DNA from: an uncultured Collinsella sp.
Lineage (GTDB): Bacteria > Actinomycetota > Coriobacteriia > Coriobacteriales > Coriobacteriaceae
Length of the DNA: 64,000 bases
Assembly (NCBI GenBank): GCA_958437495.1
Contig: CAUBOH010000001.1
Coordinates: 1 to 64,000 of the forward strand
Direction of reading: 5' to 3'
Below, in pieces: positions 50,247 to 58,813 of this stretch. Below the pieces are notes generated by a model. That model made no database searches and had not been told where the DNA came from. It worked only from the letters and a program-made list of their open reading frames with translations. Within the stretch, counting starts at the first letter, position 1, and each line of letters opens with the position of its first letter. Made by a program: the position numbers and the translations under genes.

Positions 50247-52151
50247 CTAGAGCTCCTTTTGCAGATAAAGGCCATGGTCATAAAATCCAAGATGGCGATA
50301 GTACTCGCGTGTGCCAATCGCGCTAATCACGTTGATGCGCGCATAACCCGCATCCCGGGCAATCTCGCATGCATGCTCTACGAGCAAACGCCCCAACCCG
50401 TGATGCTGCGCTGCCTGGCCTTGATCCCCCACGCGCGCCGCCATGCCATACACGTGCACCTCGCGAATCATCGCCTCGTCCGGCGTCGTCGGCAACTCGT
50501 CCGCATGTGTGGCTACAAAAGCGCGATCGGGAAGCGACAGCCGCAAAAAGCCCGCAATCTTGCCTTCGGGCGTCACCCACTGCAAAAAGCGCTCACGCGT
50601 CACCGGCGTCTCGTAAGCGACCTCATCAAGAGACAGTTCATCCAGGTCGGCACCCGCGGTGCTGATCTCGCGATAGCGAATCTCGCGCACCGCCGCGCCT
50701 TCTCCGCGAGCCGCCAAGCGGTTCTCGACGAGCTGACGCAGGTTGGGCTTCTTGTTGCCCACCATAATGTCGTCGGAGCTAAAGTCGCGAATCATGCGGC
50801 TGATACGGCAGAACGACGGCGTCACCACGATGTCATCGGCCAGCACATCGAGCAGCTCTTCCTCGGTATAGGGACGCCACTCACCACGCTTGTAACAGCC
50901 CACCAGACGCGAGCCCTCGATGAGCGCGCACGGGTAGACCTTGACCTCGTCGGGCATAAAGGCGCCCTCGGTCATAAAGCGCTCGTAGTCACGCTTGTCC
51001 CCCTCGGGCGTAGCACCCAACAAGTTGAGCATAAAGTGCGCGTGGATCTTAAAGCCAAACAGGCGCGCAAGCGAAAACGCCCGCTCAATCTGCGCCACCG
51101 AAATGCGACGCTCGTTGATATCGAGCAGGTGCTGGTCGAGGCTCTGAATGCCCATCTGAATCTTGGTACAGCCCAGGCGACGAATGAGCGTGAGGGCCTG
51201 CGGCGTTACAGCATCGGGGCGCGTCTCGATAACGAGTCCCACCACGCGATGCTTCGCCGTCTCGTTGATGCGCTGCTGGCGCTCGAGCTCCTCCATCGTT
51301 GCTGTCTGCCACTCGGCGACCTCGCCCCGCGGCGTGCCAGGGCCGTACAGACGACGCACCGCGCGGTTATAGCCGCCCACGGCAGCATCCACACGCCCCT
51401 GCTCGTCGGCAACGCCGGCAGCGAGCTTGGCCTCGTCTGTCGCAATGCCGGCGGCCCGATAGCGCTCGCGACGCTCCGCTACCACCGGCGGCAGCGCATC
51501 GGCGGGAGCGTCATCGAGCAGGCGCCCTGCCTCGGCACGGCTGATGCCCGGACGCGCCAACATGGGGTTGGCCGCCACGCCGGCGACGGCATCGTCATTG
51601 AGCGCACGGAAGAGCTCCGACATAAACCATGTCTGATAGCCTTCCGGATAGTCGCTCCAGGTACCGCCAAGCACAATGAGCTCAATCTTATCGGTCGCAT
51701 GTCCCATCTGCGAAAGCGCCGTCAAACGGGCGCTCACCTGCAGATACGGATCGAAGCAGTTTTGCTCCGCACGGGCGCACGCGGGCTCAGCATGCAGATA
51801 GCTCTTGGGCATGCGCAGGTCGTTGGGGCAAAACAGGCAATCGCCCGAGCATGGCCAGGGCTTGGTGATGACGGTAATGGTCGCCACGCCCGAAGCCGTG
51901 CGACGCGGCTTCATGCGCAGCACCTGCATCAGTCGACGTTCCAGCTCGGCATCGACATTCCACCCAGCCCAACGAGCCGGCTCCTCGCGCTTCACCCGCT
52001 GGTAAAACGGCAGCAGGCGGCGCTTTGCCAAGTCGCGCTTATCGGCACCCTCACGGCGCGCCTCGGCATGTATCAGTTTGACGAGCGCCTTGTCGTCTAC
52101 AGTCTCGCCGCGACGCAGGGCCTCGAGTATGTTCAAAATAATCTGTTCCAT
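50247..52151 (-). CDS. elp3: Bacterial Elp3: tRNA U34 radical SAM/acetyltransferase
   Basis: The 634-residue enzyme uses SAM radical chemistry and acetyl-CoA to place a carboxymethyl group on uridine 34 of tRNA, producing cm5U, a precursor of mcm5U. It has the radical SAM cluster motif CSGDCLFC near residue 98 and RRLGCTKIQMGIQSLDQ in the same domain. A C-terminal GNAT acetyltransferase domain follows (from about residue 490), with the acetyl-CoA loop QHHGLGRLL near 584 and GFYDHG at the end. It is shorter and more diverged than eukaryotic Elp3, as usual in bacteria. No other Elongator subunit is present. A Trm9-like gene lies at 54129. Confidence 0.94.
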   Translation of the reverse strand: MEQIILNILEALRRGETVDDKALVKLIHAEARREGADKRDLAKRRLLPFYQRVKREEPARWAGWNVDAELERRLMQVLRMKPRRTASGVATITVITKPWPCSGDCLFCPNDLRMPKSYLHAEPACARAEQNCFDPYLQVSARLTALSQMGHATDKIELIVLGGTWSDYPEGYQTWFMSELFRALNDDAVAGVAANPMLARPGISRAEAGRLLDDAPADALPPVVAERRERYRAAGIATDEAKLAAGVADEQGRVDAAVGGYNRAVRRLYGPGTPRGEVAEWQTATMEELERQQRINETAKHRVVGLVIETRPDAVTPQALTLIRRLGCTKIQMGIQSLDQHLLDINERRISVAQIERAFSLARLFGFKIHAHFMLNLLGATPEGDKRDYERFMTEGAFMPDEVKVYPCALIEGSRLVGCYKRGEWRPYTEEELLDVLADDIVVTPSFCRISRMIRDFSSDDIMVGNKKPNLRQLVENRLAARGEGAAVREIRYREISTAGADLDELSLDEVAYETPVTRERFLQWVTPEGKIAGFLRLSLPDRAFVATHADELPTTPDEAMIREVHVYGMAARVGDQGQAAQHHGLGRLLVEHACEIARDAGYARINVISAIGTREYYRHLGFYDHGLYLQKEL

Positions 52152-52169
52152 GACCCCATTGTAAAGGCA

Positions 52170-52203
52170 AAGGCGCCGGAGCCGATCTCGGCTTCGGCGC
52201 CTT
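52170..52203. terminator. Hairpin between elp3 start and DUF4097 gene
   Basis: Sixteen-base arms with one mismatch (AAGGCGCCGGAGCCGA against its partner at 52188-52203). It lies after the minus-strand DUF4097 gene and before elp3, consistent with a terminator for the HTH-DUF4097 pair. Confidence 0.6.
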
Positions 52204-52248
52204 CATCAAACAGCGCGGCTACGTTTGCGGGTCTCCGAAAACCACCCG

Positions 52249-53145
52249 TCACTCCGAATCAAACGACATGTCGCCCGAACCGACCTCAAAACGATACGTG
52301 GCAGACTTATCGCCGTTATCGAATTCAAGATCCAAAATGGTCTCGCCGTCGTAGCCAAGCGGAAGGAAATCGCTCTCGAAGTCGCCGCTTCCCAAGGTGA
52401 GGCTCGCCTTAAAGCCCGTAGAGTTCGGAACCGTCATCTCCACGTCGCCCGAGCCCACGCTCACGTCCATCGACTTCGCGGGCGCCTGGTAGAGCTCGAA
52501 CGTCATGTCGCCCGAACCGACCTCGGCATTCAGGGTGTCGGTCACGGTGCCCGTAAACTCAACGTCTCCCGAATTCAACGTTATATCCAGATCATGGCAC
52601 GCAATGTCCGAGACCGCCAGGTCGCCCGACCCTACATTCGCCGTAATGCCCACCAGGTTATCCGCAACATCTCGCGGCAGCTCAATGGTAATTGTGCGGT
52701 CAATCGCGCGCTTATCATCGTAGTCGAACTGACTAATCTTGAGCGTAGAGCCCTTGACCTCAGCAAGATTCCGGGTAGCCGCATCAGAAGCAGACGTCCC
52801 CTTCGCAACGCGACCGCTTTCGATAACACGCACCGGGCCGCCGGAGACGTGTTTGACCTCGACCGTGCCCGACGTCACGTCCAAGTCGAGCGATTGGAAC
52901 GCGTCGGCATCAAACGTTTCGCTCGAAAGCCGCTGAGGCCGAGCAGAATAGTTACCGCTATCCAAGAGATCATCGTCGTCAAACATATCGTCAAAATCAG
53001 ACAAATTGCCAGATAGAATACCGGTCGTACGCACCATATCGGAATGAGCCAATAGCCGCGAAGCACCAAAGACAAGCCCGATGATGAGCACAAACGCTCC
53101 GATGCCAACGCCCAGGCGCACTTTTGACTCATGCGAAAGCTTCAT
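52249..53145 (-). CDS. DUF4097 beta-strand repeat membrane protein
   Basis: The 298-residue protein has one N-terminal membrane segment (LGVGIGAFVLIIGLVFGASR, about residues 11-30) and an external region of DUF4097, a right-handed array of short strands with repeated VGSGDMTF-like and SGDVEMTV-like units at about 15-17 residue spacing. The family is thought to form adhesin-like or envelope-sensing surface structures; the role here is unknown. Its start overlaps the upstream HTH gene stop as ATGA, so the two act together. Confidence 0.85.
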   Translation of the reverse strand: MKLSHESKVRLGVGIGAFVLIIGLVFGASRLLAHSDMVRTTGILSGNLSDFDDMFDDDDLLDSGNYSARPQRLSSETFDADAFQSLDLDVTSGTVEVKHVSGGPVRVIESGRVAKGTSASDAATRNLAEVKGSTLKISQFDYDDKRAIDRTITIELPRDVADNLVGITANVGSGDLAVSDIACHDLDITLNSGDVEFTGTVTDTLNAEVGSGDMTFELYQAPAKSMDVSVGSGDVEMTVPNSTGFKASLTLGSGDFESDFLPLGYDGETILDLEFDNGDKSATYRFEVGSGDMSFDSE

Positions 53146-53861
53146 CGTTCATCACCCTCCTTGGCAATCGGCTCAGCGGTAGTCGCGGTAGCAACGTCAG
53201 TATCAACCGGAGCGGAAACATTCTGAGCACTAGCGTCCACCGGCGCCGGACCGACCCGAATATCCCCGCGCGCCCAATCACCATCGAGCGCACGCGCCAC
53301 CCAGTGATAAATGGGGATCGTAAAGAAAATCAGAGCGGCAAAGGGGGCGCCACCAAACAGGAACATCAGCAAAAAGAACAACAGCCAGCACACGGCCCAA
53401 TACGGAAACGACTGGAACGGGCCCTTCACCGGAGTCGAGCCAACCGCGGTGCCACTCGTCGCCTGCGCCGTAGCGGCATTGGCGGCCTGCGCACTCCAGC
53501 TTGCCGCTTGCGCCGCCTTGGCCGCAGCATCACTCGCCTGCGTTGCTGCCTCGGTTGCGCGTGCCGCCGCCTCGTGGGTACGCGCACGCTCTGCTGCCTC
53601 GGCCTCGCGCTGACGGGCGCGGTCCTCGTTCTCAAACTCGATATCGTCCTCAATCTCGTCACTCGGATTGAGGAGCTCGTCCAGGCTCACGCCATAGAGT
53701 TTGGCGAGCGAGATCAGGTTCTCGGTATCGGGCGAGCTCTCCGCGCGCTCCCATTTACTGACCGCCTGGCGCGACAGCCCTAACTTTCGCGCCAGCCCTT
53801 CTTGGCTAAAACCCTTACTGCGACGAAGGTCGGCGAGCCGCTGCGCAGTTTCTACATTCAT
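53142..53861 (-). CDS. XRE-family regulator with membrane segments
   Basis: The 239-residue protein begins with a helix-turn-helix of the XRE/Cro type (NVETAQRLADLRRSKGFSQE, LARKLGLSRQAVSKWERA, about residues 1-65). An Ala/Arg-rich probable coiled coil follows (about 85-150), then a membrane hairpin (FPYWAVCWLLFFLLMFLFGG and FAALIFFTIPIYHWV) and an acidic Ala/Thr tail. A DNA-binding domain tied to the membrane suggests a sensor that controls the DUF4097 gene with which it overlaps. The ORF extends upstream to 54110, but the ATG at 53861 with AGGAGG is right. Confidence 0.85.
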   Translation of the reverse strand: MNVETAQRLADLRRSKGFSQEGLARKLGLSRQAVSKWERAESSPDTENLISLAKLYGVSLDELLNPSDEIEDDIEFENEDRARQREAEAAERARTHEAAARATEAATQASDAAAKAAQAASWSAQAANAATAQATSGTAVGSTPVKGPFQSFPYWAVCWLLFFLLMFLFGGAPFAALIFFTIPIYHWVARALDGDWARGDIRVGPAPVDASAQNVSAPVDTDVATATTAEPIAKEGDER

Positions 53862-53983
53862 GGTTCCTCCTATGTGATGCCAGCCGTGCCGCCGGACCGT
53901 TTTTGTTCTTAAGGCGCCTTGCACAGTTAAAAATCTATCCGCCACCGCCAAAAGCATGCCACCTATTCTAGTGAGATTTTTGA

Positions 53984-53996
53984 CAACCGGCGGTTG
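53984..53996. promoter_or_regulatory. Perfect 13-base palindrome between divergent genes
   Basis: CAACCGGCGGTTG, perfectly symmetric around a central G, lies between the start of the XRE regulator (minus) and the Trm9-like gene (plus). It may be an operator for the XRE protein, which would suit autoregulation. Confidence 0.35.
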
Positions 53997-54052
53997 CGGG
54001 TGCATATGAGCTGCGGAAATGTGTCCAAACAAAGCAATGACCCGCAGCTCGG

Positions 54053-54082
54053 TTGTCCCCGTTGCGGCGTTAACGGTAGTAT
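54053..54082 (+). promoter_or_regulatory. Candidate promoter of the Trm9-like gene
   Basis: TTGTCC (54053-54058) and TAGTAT (54077-54082), 18 bases apart, about 46 bases before the GTG start at 54129. Confidence 0.4.
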
Positions 54083-54128
54083 GGTCGTACTGTTTATTCC
54101 GCACCGCCAACGGAGGGAGTCCCGCGCC

Positions 54129-55001
54129 GTGAACCGCGATTTCGCCTCATCGCTCATCCAGCTCAACAATACGTTCTATCGCGAGCACTCCGCCTCCTTT
54201 TCCGATACACGCCAGGCCCCTTGGCCCGGCTGGGTGCGCACCATGGACATCGCGCTCGACCAGCTCGATGTGGCCACCATCGAGCATCCCGTCCGTGTCT
54301 TCGACCTTGCCTGCGGCAACATGCGATTCGAGAACTTTGCCGCCGGCGGCACGCTGGCTGCCAAAGGCGTAGACGGCGCAAGCCCCTCGGCAGACGCCAG
54401 CTGCCCCTTCGAGTTCTATGGCGTCGACTCATGCCAGGACCTGGCCATCGATGCGCGCGGCCACGCCCTGCGCATCCCCAACCTGCACTTCCAGGAGCTC
54501 GATGTGCTCGATGCCCTCATGAAGCTCAACCCCGCCGAGACACCCGACGTGCTTTTCGACGCCCCGCTCGCCGACATCTCGGTCTGCTTTGGCTTTATGC
54601 ACCACGTGCCGTCGTGCGAGTACCGCGTACGCGTGCTCGACGCCTTGGTGCGTCAGACGCGCCCGGGTGGCATCATCGCCATCAGCTTTTGGGAGTTTAT
54701 GAACGACGAGCGCATGGCGCGCAAGGCCGTTCGCGCCGAGGCCCGTGCCGAGCTCACCCCGCCGTTTGAGGGTTACGATTCCGCGCAGTTTGAAGCCGGT
54801 GACCACCTCATCGGCTGGCAAAACGACCGCCACGCCTACCGCTATTGCCATCACTTTGACGATCAGCAGATCACCGACCTGGTGCGCGGCGTGCGTACGT
54901 TCTACAAGAGTGGCGAGGTCCCCGTGCGCGAGCTTGAGCGCTTCCATGCCGACGGTCGCAGCGGCGAGCTCAACCGCTACGTGATTCTCAAGCGTCTGTA
55001 G
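54129..55001 (+). CDS. Trm9-like tRNA methyltransferase, class I SAM-dependent
   Basis: The 290-residue protein is a class I methyltransferase with the SAM motif VRVFDLACGNMRFENF. Its N-terminus (LNNTFYREHSASFSDTRQAP, then WPGWVR) resembles the start of yeast Trm9 and human ALKBH8, which read roughly FSQTRYKPWP. The C-terminal YRYCHHFDDQQITDLVRGV resembles the Trm9 YRYYHLY..ELDEI segment. Trm9 methylates cm5U34 of tRNA to mcm5U, the step after Elp3, and elp3 lies 2 kb away. Yeast Trm9 needs Trm112, which is absent from the window. The GTG at 54129 follows GGAGGGAGT. The tRNA role is inferred from similarity and context. Confidence 0.75.
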   Translation: MNRDFASSLIQLNNTFYREHSASFSDTRQAPWPGWVRTMDIALDQLDVATIEHPVRVFDLACGNMRFENFAAGGTLAAKGVDGASPSADASCPFEFYGVDSCQDLAIDARGHALRIPNLHFQELDVLDALMKLNPAETPDVLFDAPLADISVCFGFMHHVPSCEYRVRVLDALVRQTRPGGIIAISFWEFMNDERMARKAVRAEARAELTPPFEGYDSAQFEAGDHLIGWQNDRHAYRYCHHFDDQQITDLVRGVRTFYKSGEVPVRELERFHADGRSGELNRYVILKRL

Positions 55002-55113
55002 GCACCGACGACTCGCCGCCGAGCCGCGCCGCAATTTTCGGGCAAATCGCCCCCTTCTAACCCATCGCCGGAACGCGCAGCCATGCGTTCCATACTTATG
55101 ACCAAGGAGCCTC

Positions 55114-55953
55114 ATGGGAGCCGTCCACGTTCGCACGCCTAAGAACTTTGTGCTCGAGGAGCGCTTGGAGCGCTATGCCGGCGCAATCGAGACGAACCCC
55201 GAGGCCTATGCCGGAGATTGGCGCGAGGCTTGCGCACCAGTTGGCATCAAACCCTTCGAACACCTTCACCTGGATCTTGGCTGTGGCAAGGGAACGTACC
55301 TTGTAGAGCGCGCGGCCCATGAGCCAAACACGCTCTTTATCGGTATGGACCAGGAGCCCATCTGCATCGCCTATGCCGCGCAGAAAATCTGCGAGCAGGA
55401 GCTGTCCAACGCACTCGTCCTGCCCCGAGGCGCCGCATCGTTGCCGCAGCTGTTTGCCTCAGGTGAGCTCGATGCCATCACCATCAACTTTCCCACGCCG
55501 CAGCCCAAGGCCAAGTACGCCAAAAAACGACTCGTCCATGTCGACCATCTGATGCTCTACCGCCCGCTCTTTTCAGCCGGCGCCACCGTCACGCTGCGCA
55601 CCGACAGCAAACCATTGCGCGATTACGCCCTGGGGCAGTTTGCCGCGGCGGGCTACGACACACTTTGGGTAAGCGACGACGTCCGCCGCGACCATCCCGA
55701 GCATCCCGAGACCGAGTACGAGTGCCGCACGCGCGAGATGGGTGCCGTCGTCTATGGCATTTGCGCCACACCCGGCGCGCAGCCTAGCGACGAACAGCTC
55801 GCAGCGGGTCGCATGCAGGAGCAAAGCCTTGCCTGCTACCTGCCCGACAACCTCGATGAGCTCACCTACGTGCCCCTCGGCATGGAAGAGGCCGTCGAGA
55901 ACTTTAGAAACCGCGCCCGCAAAGGCAAGAAGCGCCTGCCTCAGGAACGCTAG
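55114..55953 (+). CDS. trmB: TrmB-like tRNA (guanine-N7)-methyltransferase
   Basis: The 279-residue protein matches TrmB, which forms m7G46 in tRNA. It has the SAM motif LHLDLGCGKGTYLVERA, the acidic ribose-binding segment FIGMDQEP and the region DAITINFPTPQPKAKYAKKR. In typical TrmB this last motif reads FPDPWPKKRHHKRR, so the Asp and Trp are replaced by Thr and Gln here. The rest of the fold (KKRLVHVDHLMLYRPLFSAG) is conserved. The change may alter activity or substrate. The ATG at 55114 follows AAGGAGCC, about 110 bases after the Trm9-like gene on the same strand. Confidence 0.82.
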   Translation: MGAVHVRTPKNFVLEERLERYAGAIETNPEAYAGDWREACAPVGIKPFEHLHLDLGCGKGTYLVERAAHEPNTLFIGMDQEPICIAYAAQKICEQELSNALVLPRGAASLPQLFASGELDAITINFPTPQPKAKYAKKRLVHVDHLMLYRPLFSAGATVTLRTDSKPLRDYALGQFAAAGYDTLWVSDDVRRDHPEHPETEYECRTREMGAVVYGICATPGAQPSDEQLAAGRMQEQSLACYLPDNLDELTYVPLGMEEAVENFRNRARKGKKRLPQER

Positions 55954-56052
55954 TACCGCGCGCCCATTTCCTGCATTTTCCCGCGCACTGGCACCCCGCG
56001 CCGCCGCTACGCCATAATGGATGGCGGACAAACGACGAGAGAAAGCAACCAC

Positions 56053-58734
56053 ATGGCACAGACCACGACAGATACCGCCGCCAGCACCGTCTCCGGCGCC
56101 GGGGCCGCCAGCTCATTCTCGGGCGGCACGGGAACCGAGGCCGAGTTTGGCTCGCTCGGCGCGCTCTCCCCCACCTGGTGGGAGCCCGAGGACGGCAGCG
56201 AGCCCGAACCATGGCTCACGCCCGATCAAGCCTTCGAGCGCTTCTTTGAATGGACGAGCGATCGCGGTATTGAGCTGTGGGACCACCAGGAAGAGGCCCT
56301 CATGGACCTGGCCGCCGGAGATCACGTCATTTTGGGCACTCCGACCGGATCGGGTAAATCGCTCGTCGCGCTGGGCATGCTCTTTATGGGCATGGCGCAG
56401 GGCAAACGTTGCTATTACACGGCCCCTATCAAGGCCCTGGTCAGCGAAAAGTTCTTCGATCTGGTACAGGTGCTCGGCCGCGATAACGTCGGTATGATCA
56501 CCGGCGACACGCATATCAACACCAAAGCGCCCGTCATCTGCTGCACGGCAGAGATCCTTGCCAACGACGCACTGCGCGAGGGCGAAGATGCCGATGTTGG
56601 CTGCGTCGCCATGGACGAGTTCCACTACTTTGCCGACCCCGATCGCGGTTGGGCCTGGCAGGTGCCGCTGCTCACCCTGCCCCACACGCAGTTTATGCTC
56701 ATGAGCGCCACGCTCGGCGATGTCACCGCGATCGCCGCCTCACTCGAGGAGCACACCGGCGCTGCTTGCGACTTGGTTGTCGACGCCCCACGTCCTGTTC
56801 CGCTGAGCTACGACTATGTGACGACCTCCCTCGAGGGCACGGTCGAGCTCGCCATGCGCCGCGGCGAGGCCCCGCTCTATATCGTGCACTTTAGCCAGGA
56901 TGCCGCCCTTGCGACGGCACAGTCGCTCGCCAATTTTGGCATCGCTAGCAAGGAGCAGCGCGAGGCCATCAAGGAGGCGGCCAAGGGAACGAGTTTCTCG
57001 ACGGCCTTTGGCAAGATTCTCAAGCGCCTGCTTGGATGCGGCGTCGGCGTGCACCATGCTGGCATGTTGCCGCGCTATCGTCTGCTGGTCGAACGCTTGG
57101 CGCAGCAGGGCCTGCTGCCCGTCATCTGCGGCACCGATACGCTCGGCGTCGGCATCAACGTACCCATCCACACCGTGGTACTCACCGCGCTCACCAAGTT
57201 CGATGGCTACAAGATGCGTCGTCTGCGCGCCCGCGAGTTCCATCAGATTGCCGGTCGCGCCGGTCGCTCGGGCTTTGACACCGAGGGTATGGTCATCGCC
57301 GAGGCACCCGAGCACGAGATCGAGAATGCCAAACTTATGGCCAAAGCGGGCGACGACCCCAAAAAACTCCGCAAGATTAAAAAGAAGAAGGCCCCCGAGG
57401 GTTTTGTCACCTGGAACAAGCAGACCTTTGAACGCCTGATCGAGACGCAGCCCGAAACGCTCAAGCCGCGCCTTCGCATCACACACTCCATGGTGATTAG
57501 CGTAGTCGAGCAGGGCGGCGACGCTCGCACCCGCGTGCACGACCTCATCGAGACAAGCCTGCAAACGCCCGAGGAAAAGGCAAAGCTCGAGGTTCGTGCC
57601 GACGAGATCTTCGCCACGCTCATCGACTCCGGCGTCGTCGTGCGCACCGAGGTGCCGCCCGCACCCGACGCTCCGGCTGACGCCGCACCAGAGATCGACT
57701 ACGCGCTGACGGTCGATCTGCCCGAGGACTTCGCGCTCGATCAGCCGCTCTCGCCGTTCTTGCTTGCCGCTTTGGAGCTGCTCGATCCCGAGAGCGAGAC
57801 CTATACCATGGACCTCATCTCGATGGTCGAGGCTACGCTCGAGGACCCCAAGCAGGTATTGCGCGCACAGGAGCGCGCCGCGCGCGATCGCGCTATGGCC
57901 GAGATGAAGGCCGACGGCATCGAGTATGAGGAGCGTCTGGAACGTATTCAGGACGTCACGTACGAAAAACCGCTCGAGGATTTGCTCGACGCCGCTTTTG
58001 ACAAGTACTGCCAGGAAGTACCCTGGGCAAACGACTACCAGCTCTCGCCCAAGAGCGTCCTGCGCGACATGCTGGAGAGCGCGAGCGATTTTAAGGGTTA
58101 CATTCAAAAGCTCGGCATCGCTCGCTCCGAAGGCATTTTGCTGCGCTACCTGGCAGAGGCCTACCGTTCCCTCGATCGCACCGTGCCCATTGAGAAGCGC
58201 AATGAGCGCTTGTGCGACATTATCTCGTGGCTGGGCTTTGTGGTGCGCTCGGTGGACTCGAGCCTGGTGGACGAATGGGAGAACGCCGGCAACCCGGCAG
58301 CCCTCGATGCCGCGCCGCCGCAGGGCATCGACGAGGTCGTGGCGGACCGCCGCGGCTGCACGCTGCTGGTGCGTAATGCGCTCTTCCGCCGCGTAACCCT
58401 TGCCGCTCGCGAGCACGTTCGCGACCTGGGCGAACTCGACGACGACTGGGGCATGAGCGAGATTCGCTGGCAAAAAGCACTCGACGCTTACCACGAACAG
58501 CACGAGGAGATCCTCACCGACGGAGATGCCCGCAGCGCCGCGATGTTTTCCATCGACGAGTCCGACGAGAAGACCGCGCACGTATGGCACGTGCACCAGA
58601 TCTTTGCCGACGAGGATGGCGACCACGACTTTGGCATCATGGGCGATGTCGATCTGGACGCCACGCAAGACGGCGGCGAGGTCATCTTCAAAAACTACCG
58701 CGTCGGCTTTATCGAGGACCTGCTCGAGGACTAG
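56053..58734 (+). CDS. DEAD/DEAH helicase with DUF3516 (Ski2/Mtr4-like)
   Basis: The 893-residue protein is an SF2 helicase with Walker A LGTPTGSGKSLVA (about residue 97), MDEFHYF as motif II, LMSATLGD, the later CGTDTLGVGINVP and FHQIAGRAGRSG, and a C-terminal DUF3516 region (about residues 470-880, including the SRDxDR-like charged stretch before the Asp-rich end). The family is common in actinobacteria and related to the RNA helicases Ski2 and Mtr4, so a role in RNA turnover or DNA repair is possible. ATG at 56053 follows ACGAGAGAAAG; the ORF extends to 56017. The terminator at 58757 follows. Confidence 0.9.
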   Translation: MAQTTTDTAASTVSGAGAASSFSGGTGTEAEFGSLGALSPTWWEPEDGSEPEPWLTPDQAFERFFEWTSDRGIELWDHQEEALMDLAAGDHVILGTPTGSGKSLVALGMLFMGMAQGKRCYYTAPIKALVSEKFFDLVQVLGRDNVGMITGDTHINTKAPVICCTAEILANDALREGEDADVGCVAMDEFHYFADPDRGWAWQVPLLTLPHTQFMLMSATLGDVTAIAASLEEHTGAACDLVVDAPRPVPLSYDYVTTSLEGTVELAMRRGEAPLYIVHFSQDAALATAQSLANFGIASKEQREAIKEAAKGTSFSTAFGKILKRLLGCGVGVHHAGMLPRYRLLVERLAQQGLLPVICGTDTLGVGINVPIHTVVLTALTKFDGYKMRRLRAREFHQIAGRAGRSGFDTEGMVIAEAPEHEIENAKLMAKAGDDPKKLRKIKKKKAPEGFVTWNKQTFERLIETQPETLKPRLRITHSMVISVVEQGGDARTRVHDLIETSLQTPEEKAKLEVRADEIFATLIDSGVVVRTEVPPAPDAPADAAPEIDYALTVDLPEDFALDQPLSPFLLAALELLDPESETYTMDLISMVEATLEDPKQVLRAQERAARDRAMAEMKADGIEYEERLERIQDVTYEKPLEDLLDAAFDKYCQEVPWANDYQLSPKSVLRDMLESASDFKGYIQKLGIARSEGILLRYLAEAYRSLDRTVPIEKRNERLCDIISWLGFVVRSVDSSLVDEWENAGNPAALDAAPPQGIDEVVADRRGCTLLVRNALFRRVTLAAREHVRDLGELDDDWGMSEIRWQKALDAYHEQHEEILTDGDARSAAMFSIDESDEKTAHVWHVHQIFADEDGDHDFGIMGDVDLDATQDGGEVIFKNYRVGFIEDLLED

Positions 58735-58756
58735 CCGAACATACTGGAACGAAACG

Positions 58757-58794
58757 AAGCGGGGCCGGTGGCAATATCGCCAGCGGCCCCGCTT
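58757..58794. terminator. Terminator between convergent helicase and DUF2130 genes
   Basis: Ten-base perfect arms AAGCGGGGCC / GGCCCCGCTT around an 18-base loop that itself contains TGGC/GCCA, followed by TTTGAA. It can serve both genes. Confidence 0.7.
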
Positions 58795-58813
58795 TTGAAC
58801 TATCCGCTATGAC

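Noticed and set aside
49872..52400. An 842-residue plus-strand ORF
   Set aside because: It is antisense to elp3 and the spermidine-synthase-like gene, both with clear motifs.
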